This document shows positions 26,816-35,223 of a DNA stretch of 64,000 bases, piece by piece. This DNA is from Niastella caeni (GTDB lineage: Bacteria; Bacteroidota; Bacteroidia; Chitinophagales; Chitinophagaceae): contig NZ_STFF01000004.1 in NCBI RefSeq assembly GCF_004834005.1, forward strand, positions 434,001 through 498,000, read 5' to 3'. Below the pieces are notes generated by a model that was not told the origin of the DNA, made no database searches, and saw only the letters and a program-made list of their open reading frames with translations. A program made the position numbers and the translations under genes. Within the stretch, counting starts at the first letter, position 1. Every line of letters starts with the position of its first letter.

Positions 26816-27930
26816 AAATAATTATTTTTCCATCCCGACACGATTTCTGCCGGACGATCGCTCATTACTTTTATATGCATTTCAGCATTTGCTGAAATGG
26901 GTTCTATGGTTTCTAAAGCGCATTTACCATTGCTGTCGCCTATGATCTTTCCTTTGTAAAGCGGTGCGTACGTATAATGTGTTGCGGGATGAATGGTGGA
27001 TTGTCCTCTTGGGCTGAGGTAGGAAAAATTTTTCAATACCGGTATGCCGTGCTGCACGAGCGCCGCCGTAACTATACCGGCTTCCCAGCCCAGTAAGTGA
27101 AAGATATTGGCCGATTTATTGGCGGCCGACAATATACTGGCTGTAAATGCTTCCTGCTCGCGGTTAACCAGTGATGCCGCCCAGGGAACAACGGTATAAA
27201 ACTCCCCACCCGGAAAATCGCAGGAGTTCAGCATTTGCTCTTCCGCCATAAATGGCGAACAATAAAATGGCAGCGGGGTTGCCTCGCCATTTTTTTCATT
27301 CAACGCTTTGAAAAATAATTCAGCCAGGTAGCTGCTGAAGCAGGCGGCTACTGAATTCGCCGCCGTATTTCGAAGTAACCCCAGATATGGACCAATATCA
27401 AATGCTGCGGGTTTATACCCGCTTACGTAATTGCCACATACGGAACCTCCGGCTTCAGAAAGGCCCCTGTCATAGCTCCAGGGGCCACGATACCCGCCGT
27501 CATAATAAGATGTGGCCATTACTACTTTCCGGTTGCCCGTTCCCGCCATATTGCCGGCTATGCGGCAGGCGTGAAGCCCCTGCAACGTAATATGATAACA
27601 ATAAGGTGAAGCTGCTGTTTGAGGCAACTGCATGCCTGCATCGAGAATAAGCAAAGGTTTATTCAATGCATTGGCCAGTTGGTAGAGTAACTCTGCATTC
27701 GCCGAATTACAATAAGCGATCAGTAGATCTACATTGTCGGTCAATACCAGTTTTTCCCCTTTGGCATAATTGAGCGCCTCGTTTTCCCCAAAGCCAATGT
27801 TTTCTGTAAAAAAGCTGTATTCCCTTCCGCTGTCCATTGCAAGCCTGCATCGGAGGCCATTCAGCATATCATACCCCATTGCCGGATAATCGGTAGAACG
27901 CGGAAGAAGCAGGCCTATTCGGGTTTGCAT
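26806..27930 (-). CDS. Periplasmic-binding-protein-like (ABC substrate-binding family) protein without signal peptide
   Basis: 374 residues with the type I periplasmic binding fold: an opening RIGLLLPRSTDYPAMG, VDLLIAYCNSANAELLYQLANALNKPLLILDAG, and a second lobe (~180-360) with AACFSSYLAELFFKAL. No signal peptide or lipobox, so unlike transport receptors it should stay in the cytosol. No ABC permease or ATPase is nearby. The stop overlaps the start of the SBBP gene by 10 bp and the gene follows three tail-collar genes at 12 bp. It may bind a small ligand or a peptide of the collar proteins; this is inference. Confidence 0.65.
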   Translation of the reverse strand: MQTRIGLLLPRSTDYPAMGYDMLNGLRCRLAMDSGREYSFFTENIGFGENEALNYAKGEKLVLTDNVDLLIAYCNSANAELLYQLANALNKPLLILDAGMQLPQTAASPYCYHITLQGLHACRIAGNMAGTGNRKVVMATSYYDGGYRGPWSYDRGLSEAGGSVCGNYVSGYKPAAFDIGPYLGLLRNTAANSVAACFSSYLAELFFKALNEKNGEATPLPFYCSPFMAEEQMLNSCDFPGGEFYTVVPWAASLVNREQEAFTASILSAANKSANIFHLLGWEAGIVTAALVQHGIPVLKNFSYLSPRGQSTIHPATHYTYAPLYKGKIIGDSNGKCALETIEPISANAEMHIKVMSDRPAEIVSGWKNNYLCA

Positions 27931-27942
27931 AATTTGTTTTTT

Positions 27943-28488
27943 CTATTGGTTATAATTAGGAAAAACGCCGTTCACGCAAATGATATAATTCATCGCCAGC
28001 ACCGGATGCAGTATCGATAGCAATTGCGGATTTGCACTACCCTCGGCCGAGGTCGCAATTTTAGCCGCATACGAGGCCAGACTTACATTGGCAGAAAATT
28101 CATACATATGTTGATTAGAAGTGGTGGCATATACCGAATCTTTGGGTGAAAGCGAATTAGCCACACCGGCAGCATGCGGTGTAATGGTTACCTGAAAAGG
28201 ATGGGTATGCTCAGGAATGTTTTTTGTTCTCAATGGCGGCAGAATTTCGGCCCCACCTTTATCTCCAATAATATAATCAGAAATTCCTCTCCCTGCCCCT
28301 ACCACCGCTCTTCCACGAAGATCGGGCAGGGCAAAAGTGTTTATACCGTTACCGCCATAGGTAGTTCCGATTACTGAATATAAAGCCGTATTGGATGCAA
28401 TCGCTATCAGGCTTCCGTTGCAAAAAGCCCAGTTCCGGGGTGCAAAAGAGCCGGCAAAAATTGTAATAAACCCTAAGACGTCGTCCAT
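27943..28488 (-). CDS. Tail-collar domain protein 3 (MdpB/microcystin-dependent-like)
   Basis: 181 residues, no signal peptide. The phage tail collar domain occupies the first ~65 residues: FAGSFAPRNWAFCNGSLIAI, then LYSVIGTTYGGNGINTFALPDLRGRAVVGAGRG. The conserved P-x-x-W-x-x-C-x-G and YGGDG-x-x-TFxLPDLRGR motifs are present. The rest (~70-181) is a variable beta-rich receptor-like part ending in the LNYIICVNGVFP motif shared with its two neighbours. Third of three tandem paralogues. Confidence 0.85.
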   Translation of the reverse strand: MDDVLGFITIFAGSFAPRNWAFCNGSLIAIASNTALYSVIGTTYGGNGINTFALPDLRGRAVVGAGRGISDYIIGDKGGAEILPPLRTKNIPEHTHPFQVTITPHAAGVANSLSPKDSVYATTSNQHMYEFSANVSLASYAAKIATSAEGSANPQLLSILHPVLAMNYIICVNGVFPNYNQ

Positions 28489-28514
28489 ATAAATATTATT
28501 TAATAATTAAGCGA

Positions 28515-29093
28515 TCAGCCATGCGGCGGATAGATGCCTGCAACACAAATGATATAATTCAAAGTAAGGTATGGCGACAGGGTGTTGACCGGTTCTTTAG
28601 ATTCGCCATTTACAACAGGGGCCGGCGGGGTTGCAGTTGTTATTGTCGCTTCGCCCATTGAAATGGTATCACTAATACCATTGCTATATTGTGCAGAACC
28701 GCCATTGATGATGGCCGGGTAAAGCCCTGTGGGTATATTGGTTGTACCTTTACTATCTGCACAGGATGGTTTGGCCGTTAAGTTTCCCGTTAACTGGTGA
28801 GTATGTTGGGGAAGGTTGTCAACGGTGATCATAACGGTTTCATGGCCGCCCATTTCACCCGGTATGTAATAGTGCCCCTGGGGGCCCTGCCCTGCATGCA
28901 CCGCTACCCGCCCGCATAAATTGGGTAAGGCAAATGTAGTGACGCCATTACCGCCAAAAGTGGTGTCGAGCAAAGAAAAAAGTGCATCGTACTGGCTAAT
29001 GGGTAATAGCTGGCCCTGGCAGAACATCCAGTTATTGGGTAGACGTATGCCGGCAAATGGTACTACAATTCCTATGTAAGATTCAATGAACAT
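28515..29093 (-). CDS. Tail-collar domain protein 2 (MdpB-like)
   Basis: 192 residues with the same architecture as its neighbours: FAGIRLPNNWMFCQGQLLPI, TTFGGNGVTTFALPNLCGRVAV, the ET-VMITVDNLPQHTHQ segment, and the C-terminal LNYIICVAGIYPP. The central variable region is rich in T/P/G, as expected for binding specificity. It lies 26 bp before copy 3 and 64 bp after copy 1. A C replaces R in the usual LPDLRGR motif. Confidence 0.85.
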   Translation of the reverse strand: MFIESYIGIVVPFAGIRLPNNWMFCQGQLLPISQYDALFSLLDTTFGGNGVTTFALPNLCGRVAVHAGQGPQGHYYIPGEMGGHETVMITVDNLPQHTHQLTGNLTAKPSCADSKGTTNIPTGLYPAIINGGSAQYSNGISDTISMGEATITTATPPAPVVNGESKEPVNTLSPYLTLNYIICVAGIYPPHG

Positions 29094-29157
29094 GCGTAAA
29101 AATTATTTGATGATAAACAAAAGGTAATGGACCATATGCAGCACATGGCCCATTGAC

Positions 29158-29694
29158 CTAAGATCTGGATGGATAGATACCTTCCAGGCATATGATATGA
29201 GTAATAACAAGAAAAGGCGCCCTGGTATCTACCGGTACTCCAGAACCGGCATTTCCAATTGAAACATTCTTATATTCCGGGGCCAACATGGTACTTCCAC
29301 CGCTTGTTGAATAAGCGCCGGTATGTTCTGCCGGGTAGCCGCCATTCACAGTAGTATCTATTCCGGGATCGCTATTGGCCGGTAAATGCAAAGCAATATC
29401 ACCGTCGTGCGTATGTGTGGGAATGTGATTCAGGCTTATTGTTACAGATTCTGATCCTGCCGTTTCTCCCAGCGTATAATTATGAAAGAATGATTGTCCC
29501 GTTGATACAGCAGATCGCCCGCGAAGATCGGGTAACCTGAATGTAGTAATGCCGTCACCGCCATATTTGTTGCCAAGCAATGAAAACAATGTCTGGTTTT
29601 GTGCGATGCTTAATATCTGGCCATCACAGGGTGCAAAATAGCGCGGAATATACGATCCGGCAAAGCATACCACGGTACCGATCACCTGGTCCAT
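29158..29694 (-). CDS. Tail-collar domain protein 1 (MdpB-like), first gene of operon
   Basis: 178 residues. The collar motif is complete (FAGSYIPRYFAPCDGQILSI, LLGNKYGGDGITTFRLPDLRGRSAV), followed by SVTISLNHIPTHTHDG and a C-terminal ITHIICLEGIYP. In phage T4-like tails this domain belongs to short tail fibres. In Bacteroidota, free-standing triplets occur without any phage structural genes, and their role is unclear. No other tail, baseplate or capsid gene is in the window, so this is not a prophage remnant. The predicted promoter lies 60-125 bp upstream. Confidence 0.85.
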   Translation of the reverse strand: MDQVIGTVVCFAGSYIPRYFAPCDGQILSIAQNQTLFSLLGNKYGGDGITTFRLPDLRGRSAVSTGQSFFHNYTLGETAGSESVTISLNHIPTHTHDGDIALHLPANSDPGIDTTVNGGYPAEHTGAYSTSGGSTMLAPEYKNVSIGNAGSGVPVDTRAPFLVITHIICLEGIYPSRS

Positions 29695-29755
29695 AAGCAG
29701 AGGTTATTTGAGGTTATTTAATTTCGGATATTGTTTAATGACATCATCACGGTGG

Positions 29756-29820
29756 CTAAGGTACAGCAGACAAAAGGCTGGAATAACCCGTAAAAAGGGT
29801 ATTTAAAGGTGGTTTTAAGG
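29756..29820 (-). promoter_or_regulatory. Predicted promoter and regulator site of the tail-collar operon
   Basis: Plus-strand CCC at 29787-29789, seven bases, GGGTATTT (29797-29804), then GTGGTTTTAAGG (29809-29820): 28 of 34 positions equal the site at 23809-23842. The coding strand carries a TACCTTAG box at 29763-29756, one base closer than in the other operon. In this copy the core extends to an inverted repeat, AATAACCC-N7-GGGTATT. Confidence 0.55.
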
Positions 29821-29930
29821 CAGCATTAAGCGGTTTTCGCCCTTGGGCATCTAGCGGGAAATAGCTTTCTTTGCCCGCACATGTATCATTATTTTTATAA
29901 ACCCCAGATCACTTGATAAAACCAAATAAT

Positions 29931-30467
29931 ATGAAACCACTTTCCATTTTCTCTCTTATGGCAATCATTTTTATTGCAGCCTGTAATCCTTCGGCCAACG
30001 ACCCAGGGAAGCCTACACCGATATTAAAGGGCAGCATAGATGTGAAGACCGCAAAACGGTTGGTGAAAAATTTTGAGCCCCGTTCTTATCACGAGACGGG
30101 TGAATATGGCTTTTTTGATACCCGTTGCGTATGGTTTAGCATTGAACAGTTAGATACACTCGTACAGAAGATCAAACATGAAAATGGCGATGGCATACGA
30201 TTTTATTTGGCAGCTTACGATAAGGATTCGGCCATTCACAACAAAAGCGTTTACCGGAACCATTCCACCCTCGTTATGGTTTCAACATTCGATACTGTAG
30301 TTATAAGAGACTCCAAACGCGAGCATAAGCATTGGGATTATTATGGCAAGAGCGCAAACGGCATCGATGCAGGGGCCATTTTAACTACAGATCCCGAAAA
30401 CCGGGGGGAATTATGCCCGCCTCCTGCCACCTGTGGTGAGGAGGGCGCCACTTTATTTAAGCCTTAA
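29931..30467 (+). CDS. Lipoprotein upstream of a 7TM/two-component operon
   Basis: 178 residues from the ATG at 29931. The frame also opens at a TTG at 29913, but the signal sequence starts at MKPLSIFSLMAIIFIAAC, with a lipobox IAAC. The mature part is charged and contains RCVWFSIEQLDTLVQKIKHENGDGIRFYLAAYDKDS, a motif I associate with small uncharacterised Bacteroidota lipoproteins, and an H-rich segment (KREHKHWDYYG). It ends 9 bp before the 7TM gene and is likely its periplasmic or surface partner in signalling. Function unknown. Confidence 0.6.
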   Translation: MKPLSIFSLMAIIFIAACNPSANDPGKPTPILKGSIDVKTAKRLVKNFEPRSYHETGEYGFFDTRCVWFSIEQLDTLVQKIKHENGDGIRFYLAAYDKDSAIHNKSVYRNHSTLVMVSTFDTVVIRDSKREHKHWDYYGKSANGIDAGAILTTDPENRGELCPPPATCGEEGATLFKP

Positions 30468-30476
30468 GAAACAGAT

Positions 30477-31133
30477 ATGACAGCTTACATTACCCTGAAT
30501 ACCGCTTCAGAACTTTCCTGCCTGGTGATAAGTATTCTTTGTTTATATAGAGATAAGGACCCCGTTTGGAGGTCCTTTATCCTTTTTATGTTGCTTACCT
30601 GCCTGGTAGAGCTATCAGGAATATATTTGCGAAACAGGCACCTGCCTAACTTTATGTTGTATAATGTTTTTTTAGTGATAGAATGTGCAGTGTTGAATTA
30701 CTTTTTTTATCATTTGTTTAAAGCTAATCATAACCTGAAGAAGCTGTTGACCGGGTGGCTTATACTTTTCATAATTTTTTATTTCATTGAGCTATATGTA
30801 AAGCATTTCAATGCATATGTTTCAGTATCTTCCACAATCGTATCAGTTGAATTGATCCTGGCAAGTGTTTATTATTACTACCTGCTATTGAAAGAAGAAA
30901 AGTTCAGGCAATTATGGAAAGATGCTCCTTTCTGGTGGGTGAATGGCACCATTTGCTTTTATTTTGCAGGCATCGCCTGTAATATTTTTTTTAAGTACCT
31001 GCTTCAGGATAAAACACCCCAGGCTAGTTCTGCCAATTATATCGTGTTCAGTGTCCTGAATGTTATTTTGTATTCCTGCTGGTCATATTCTTTTATATGC
31101 AGATATTTTCAAAGGACCTCACCTTCCTCATAG
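30477..31133 (+). CDS. Seven-helix membrane protein, possible sensor for the overlapping histidine kinase
   Basis: 218 residues with seven hydrophobic segments (about 8-28, 37-56, 60-82, 85-105, 112-136, 155-180 and 190-212) and almost no loops. No named family is recognised. The 3' end overlaps the kinase gene by 37 bp in another frame, which suggests coupled translation and a fixed protein ratio. Because the kinase has only one membrane helix and no sensor domain, this 7TM protein is a good candidate for the sensory subunit, like a 7TM-kinase split into two genes. Confidence 0.6.
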   Translation: MTAYITLNTASELSCLVISILCLYRDKDPVWRSFILFMLLTCLVELSGIYLRNRHLPNFMLYNVFLVIECAVLNYFFYHLFKANHNLKKLLTGWLILFIIFYFIELYVKHFNAYVSVSSTIVSVELILASVYYYYLLLKEEKFRQLWKDAPFWWVNGTICFYFAGIACNIFFKYLLQDKTPQASSANYIVFSVLNVILYSCWSYSFICRYFQRTSPSS

Positions 31134-31885
31134 GTGTAGCGTCAGTCATCTTCCTGATAGCCCCGGTTTCGCTTATTGCTTTTGTTATGTTGTACAACAG
31201 CAGAAAAAAAAGGCATGAGCAGGAAAAAGAATGGCTGAAAACCAACTTTGAAAATGAGTTGTTGAAAAGCCAGATGGAAGTACATGAACAAACGATGCAA
31301 AACGTTGCCAGTACCCTGCATGATAATATAGGGCAATTGTTAAGCCTGCTGGTGGTAACGCTAAGTACTATTAAATCTGACCAGCCATTGCGCGTACCTG
31401 AGAAAGTAGATTCTGCAACGGAGCTTGCCAAACGTTCTATTAAAGAACTAAGGCAGCTTTCCCGTTTAATGTATGGGCAGGAACTTATACGCATGGGGCT
31501 GGCCGAAGCGATCGCTTTTGAGCTAGATTATTTAAAAACCGCCGGCCTGCATACCATCCGTTTCCATAACAACTACAGATCGAAAGAAGGACAAACAGAT
31601 AAAGAGATCATCCTGTTCCGTATTTTCCAGGAAGTACTGAACAACGCCGTGCGCCATGCCGAGGCTACCACCATTGATGTTACTATAGACCAGAATGAAC
31701 AATACCTGGAACTAACGATCAAAGACAACGGCAAAGGCTTTAATGAAAAAGACCTGCTAAAAGAAAAGAAAGGGATGGGATTGTTTAATATCAGGAAACG
31801 GGTAGCTTTGATCGCCGGTGAAGTGGACATTATTACCGCACCCGAAAACGGGACCGAAATAAAAATAGTTATACCCTATCCTTAA
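31097..31885 (+). CDS. NarL-type (HisKA_3) sensor histidine kinase without sensor domain
   Basis: 262 residues: one membrane helix (9-32), a coiled linker (36-68), the H-box of HisKA_3 kinases with phospho-acceptor His75 (TLHDNIGQ), and a HATPase domain with N-box (FQEVLNNAVRHAEA), G1 (DNGKGF) and G2 (GMGLFNIRKR). There is no extracellular domain at all. The start inside the 7TM gene is needed for the membrane helix, so the overlap is real. The response regulator starts 3 bp after its stop. This is the standard Bacteroidota pair. Confidence 0.88.
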   Translation: MQIFSKDLTFLIGVASVIFLIAPVSLIAFVMLYNSRKKRHEQEKEWLKTNFENELLKSQMEVHEQTMQNVASTLHDNIGQLLSLLVVTLSTIKSDQPLRVPEKVDSATELAKRSIKELRQLSRLMYGQELIRMGLAEAIAFELDYLKTAGLHTIRFHNNYRSKEGQTDKEIILFRIFQEVLNNAVRHAEATTIDVTIDQNEQYLELTIKDNGKGFNEKDLLKEKKGMGLFNIRKRVALIAGEVDIITAPENGTEIKIVIPYP

Positions 31886-31888
31886 AAA

Positions 31889-32542
31889 ATGACCAGGAAA
31901 GAAATATTGATTGCCATTGTGGACGATCACACGCTGTTCAGGCAGGGCATCAGCAGTATTTTGTCGGAAACGGAAGACATCAGGATTGTATTTGATGCAT
32001 CGAACGGAAACGTAATGAAGGAAAAAATAGCTACGCATCCCTTGCCCGATGTGGTGCTGATGGATATTACCATGCCGCAGGTAAACGGGTATGATGCCAC
32101 GCGCTGGCTTAAACAAAATTATCCATCGGTAAAAGTGCTGGCCTTAAGCATGTTTGAAGAGGATGAACCCATTATTAAAATGCTGAAATGCGGGGCAGGC
32201 GGGTATATACTAAAAGAATCGACCGCAGCAGACCTTGAAATTGCTATTAAGACCATTGCCGAGCATGATTATTTTTTGAATAACCAGGTTACCGGTAAGC
32301 TCATACGTTCGCTGCAGGAAGAGGTAAAAATGCCAAACGCTGTTAATAATTTAACAGCTAATGAGGTGCGGTTTTTGGAACTTTGCTGCTCTGAACTTAC
32401 GTACAAGGAAATAGCCATTAAAATGTGCCTGAGTGTACACACGATCGATAATTATCGCGATGCGCTGTTTGAGAAACTCGATCTGAAATCAAGGACGGGG
32501 CTGGTATTGTTCGCCTTGAAAAACCATATTGGAAGTTTATGA
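31889..32542 (+). CDS. LuxR/NarL-family response regulator
   Basis: 217 residues: receiver domain (5-125) with the acidic pair D12/D13, phospho-acceptor Asp59 (VVLMDITMP) and the conserved Lys near 107 (YILKES), then a LuxR HTH domain (150-210: LTANEVRFLELCCSELTYKEIAIKM, LSVHTIDNYRDALFEKL). It is coupled to the kinase by a 3-bp gap. NarL-type regulators bind short inverted repeats such as TACC/GGTA-like pairs; the CCC-N7-GGG element upstream of the two neighbouring minus-strand operons is a natural candidate target (inference). Confidence 0.9.
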   Translation: MTRKEILIAIVDDHTLFRQGISSILSETEDIRIVFDASNGNVMKEKIATHPLPDVVLMDITMPQVNGYDATRWLKQNYPSVKVLALSMFEEDEPIIKMLKCGAGGYILKESTAADLEIAIKTIAEHDYFLNNQVTGKLIRSLQEEVKMPNAVNNLTANEVRFLELCCSELTYKEIAIKMCLSVHTIDNYRDALFEKLDLKSRTGLVLFALKNHIGSL

Positions 32543-32556
32543 TTTGACGCGGCTGA

Positions 32557-33912
32557 TCACTGATTGAATTCTTCTTCATATACCAGTTTATTGGCGCCAT
32601 TTCGTAAGCGTACATAATCGATGGCGCCGGTGCCCGTGAAATTGTAAGCAAGCCCAACCACTTTACCGAAGTCATTCTTATATGTGATTGAATAAACAGG
32701 CTTTTCATCCAGGTAAATAGTCGCTTTTTTACCGGCTACCTGTACCTGAAGATGCTGCCAGTGCTGAAGATCGCGGCCAAAAGCGGAAAGATCATGATGG
32801 ATGCCATTATGATATGCTTCGCCCATTTTAATGGCTATTTCCCGCTCACATCCTTTACTCATCAGGCGAACGAAATAAATATGTTCTTCGCAAGTGATCA
32901 CCAGGTCGAAGCCGGGACAGGCCACCGTTTGCAAGCTGTCGCATAGTATGCGTGTGTCGAGCGAAAAATTATCACTATCGGTGTTTTCAAATTCGCGAAC
33001 ATTAAAATAGCTGAGGATATAATTTTTATTTAAATCGACATTGGAAGCTGCCAGGTCGTCGCGGGTAATATGCAAAGCACCATTGCGTATTGCTTTTTCT
33101 TTCCTGATATAAATGGGATCACTATCTGTTAATGAATACCGGGTAAGCGGTAACCAGCCATCGGTTGTAATATGCACCCGAAACCGCTTTATGATAGAAT
33201 CGTTGGCGATCAGTTTTGCCTTGTGAAAACCCGGCATGTAATAGATATTGGAATAAACGTGATCTTTCGGGTCTATTCTGACCTTATCGAGCGGATTCCA
33301 TGACTGTTGGAAAAAGAAGCTGTCGGCATCAACGTTCGTAACATCATAATTAAAAATGATGGTGTTCGGTACACCCTGCGTTACTGTTTTATTACCGGTG
33401 AATGTAACCGGGCCTTTGATCACTGGTTTATTATTGGCTGGTCCCGAACGGAAGGCGATGATCCAGACCAAAACAACAACCGCAACTGCAACAGGCAGCA
33501 ATAGCCAGGGATTAAAATACCTTCGATGCCTGGGTTGTGGCCCGGCCGGAGCAATAGTTGTGGTAGTAACCGGTTCCGTTATTGGATCAGCGAGCGGAGC
33601 AGTGATGGAAGACGCAACCGGATCAGTAACCTCATCGGCTGCCATCCGCAGCTTAAATTCCTGCCAGTCTTTATACCCCAATACCGACACCAATGCCTGG
33701 AGCGTTGTGGGATGCGGCATTTTATCGTAGTCTTTTTTCCAGAGGCGTTTTAATGTAGACAGGCTTAATACAATGCCCGATCTTTCTTCTATGCGATCTG
33801 CCAGGTATTCCAGGTCACGCTGACGTAATTCGCCATCCCCATTCCCAAACGGGAATTTTTCTTCGATCTGGCGCTTGCATATGGCAATATACTCTTGTTC
33901 AGAACGCTCCAT
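32557..33912 (-). CDS. Membrane-anchored HTH-like/LamG protein (Bacteroidota one-component type)
   Basis: 451 residues. An N-terminal HTH-like module (~33-90: LSLSTLKRLWKKDYDKMPHPTTLQALVSVLGYKDWQEF) is followed by a T/P-rich linker, one membrane helix (~135-154) and an extracytoplasmic C-terminal half. The latter ends in a concanavalin/LamG-like sheet (~250-451: NILSYFNVREFEN..., FGRDLQHWQHLQVQV, KKATIYLDEKPVYSI). It is therefore a candidate transmembrane regulator that senses a ligand outside and binds DNA inside. The neighbouring divergent gene encodes a secreted protein with the same LamG type of domain. Confidence 0.65.
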   Translation of the reverse strand: MERSEQEYIAICKRQIEEKFPFGNGDGELRQRDLEYLADRIEERSGIVLSLSTLKRLWKKDYDKMPHPTTLQALVSVLGYKDWQEFKLRMAADEVTDPVASSITAPLADPITEPVTTTTIAPAGPQPRHRRYFNPWLLLPVAVAVVVLVWIIAFRSGPANNKPVIKGPVTFTGNKTVTQGVPNTIIFNYDVTNVDADSFFFQQSWNPLDKVRIDPKDHVYSNIYYMPGFHKAKLIANDSIIKRFRVHITTDGWLPLTRYSLTDSDPIYIRKEKAIRNGALHITRDDLAASNVDLNKNYILSYFNVREFENTDSDNFSLDTRILCDSLQTVACPGFDLVITCEEHIYFVRLMSKGCEREIAIKMGEAYHNGIHHDLSAFGRDLQHWQHLQVQVAGKKATIYLDEKPVYSITYKNDFGKVVGLAYNFTGTGAIDYVRLRNGANKLVYEEEFNQ

Positions 33913-34024
33913 ACCAGCAAGTTACGCTAAATGCCCATTTGAATGGTAAATGACCGCAAAATGACCGGTAAATAAAAATGAATTGCTGAGGCCCATTTGT
34001 TTATTGCACCAGAAAAATAATCGT

Positions 34025-35131
34025 ATGAAGAAAATGTATTTACTGTTCATGGGCATTGCAATCATGGGCAGCTTTTATGCAAACGGCCAAACCGTTACTG
34101 TTCCTTTTACTTCAGACCGGTGGGATAAAGAAAAGGCTAAAAGTACAATTGAAACATTTGGCGGAAAAGAATGCATCCTGCTTACATCGGGTACCATTTT
34201 TATAAAGGACCTGGCCCTGCAGGATGGTATTATCGAGACCGATATCAGCTTTCCACAGCATCGTGGTTTTCCCGGCATAGCATTCCGGATGGCAGACCGG
34301 GAAAATTATGAAAGTTTTTATATGCGTCCACATCAGTCGGGAAATCCGGATGCCACGCAATACACGCCCATTTTTAACAATCAGGCCGGGTGGCAATTAT
34401 ATCATGGTGAAGGATATTCAAAAGCAACGCCTTTTACATTTGAGCAATGGCATCATATAAAGATCGATATACATGGAAGGCAGGCGGAGATCTATTTCGA
34501 TGATATGGAAAAACCGTTGATCAAAGTTACCGAGTTGAAACGCGACCCGAAAGCAGGAACAATTGGTGTGAACGGCGGTGGCCTGTCAACGCGCTTTGCC
34601 AATTTGCAATACACTATCCGGCAACCGGTGACACAAGCCGCCATGCCGGTGCCTGCCAATGGTGCGGATGGCCTGATAACCAAATGGCAGGTAAGTAAAC
34701 AGGTAAATGGTCATCTGTTTGAAAGTAAGAAACAACTGACTTCTGACTTCAAGTCAACCCTCACCTGGACCACACAAAACAGTGAACCTTCAGGTACCAT
34801 CAACCTGTCGAAATTCACGCAACCGAAAGACAGTGGAAATGCGATGGTGGCGAAGCTGATCATTGAATCGGAAGTGGAACAGGTGAAAGCCATATCGTTT
34901 GGGTTCAGCGAATATGTGGTGGTGTATCTTAATGATAAAGCCATTTATGCCGGCAGAGACAATTTTCTGTCGCGCGATTACCGCTTCCTGGGAACGATCG
35001 GTTATTTTGATACGCTATTGCTTTCGCTTAAGAAAGGGACAAATGAACTATGGTTTGTAGTGGGCAAAGATTTTGGCGGATGGGGCGTGAAGGCGAAGCT
35101 GGAAGATATGAAGCAGATTTCGTTGCGGTAA
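34025..35131 (+). CDS. Secreted LamG/DUF1080-like carbohydrate-binding protein
   Basis: 368 residues from the ATG at 34025, where the signal MKKMYLLFMGIAIMGSFYANGQ starts; upstream in-frame codons from 33983 only add spurious residues. A jelly-roll LamG-like domain (~25-195: DGIIETDISFPQHRGFPGIAFRMADRENYESFYMRPHQ, EQWHHIKIDIHGRQAEIYFDD) is followed by a second beta-sandwich (~210-368: QVKAISFGFSEYVVVYLNDKAIYAGRD, LKKGTNELWFVVG). This two-sandwich build is seen in family DUF1080 or similar sugar-binding proteins. It is divergent from the HTH-LamG protein with a 112-bp shared spacer. Confidence 0.6.
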   Translation: MKKMYLLFMGIAIMGSFYANGQTVTVPFTSDRWDKEKAKSTIETFGGKECILLTSGTIFIKDLALQDGIIETDISFPQHRGFPGIAFRMADRENYESFYMRPHQSGNPDATQYTPIFNNQAGWQLYHGEGYSKATPFTFEQWHHIKIDIHGRQAEIYFDDMEKPLIKVTELKRDPKAGTIGVNGGGLSTRFANLQYTIRQPVTQAAMPVPANGADGLITKWQVSKQVNGHLFESKKQLTSDFKSTLTWTTQNSEPSGTINLSKFTQPKDSGNAMVAKLIIESEVEQVKAISFGFSEYVVVYLNDKAIYAGRDNFLSRDYRFLGTIGYFDTLLLSLKKGTNELWFVVGKDFGGWGVKAKLEDMKQISLR

Positions 35132-35150
35132 GTTAGCATGCTGTATGCCC

Positions 35151-35185
35151 AAATAAACGCAATCGAAGGGCGATTGCGTTTATTT
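35151..35185. terminator. Bidirectional terminator between convergent genes
   Basis: A perfect 15-bp stem (AAATAAACGCAATCG at 35151-35165 with CGATTGCGTTTATTT at 35171-35185) with a 5-nt loop (AAGGG). It serves the LamG gene on the plus strand and the secreted hypothetical gene on the minus strand. Confidence 0.8.
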
Positions 35186-35223
35186 TAGTGATATATTTAT
35201 TATTGACCTGTAAAACGTGATCC

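Noticed and set aside
27943..29694. Prophage or contractile injection system remnant suggested by three tail-collar genes.
   Set aside because: No sheath, tube, baseplate, spike, terminase, capsid or integrase gene lies in the window, and free-standing collar triplets are common in Bacteroidota.
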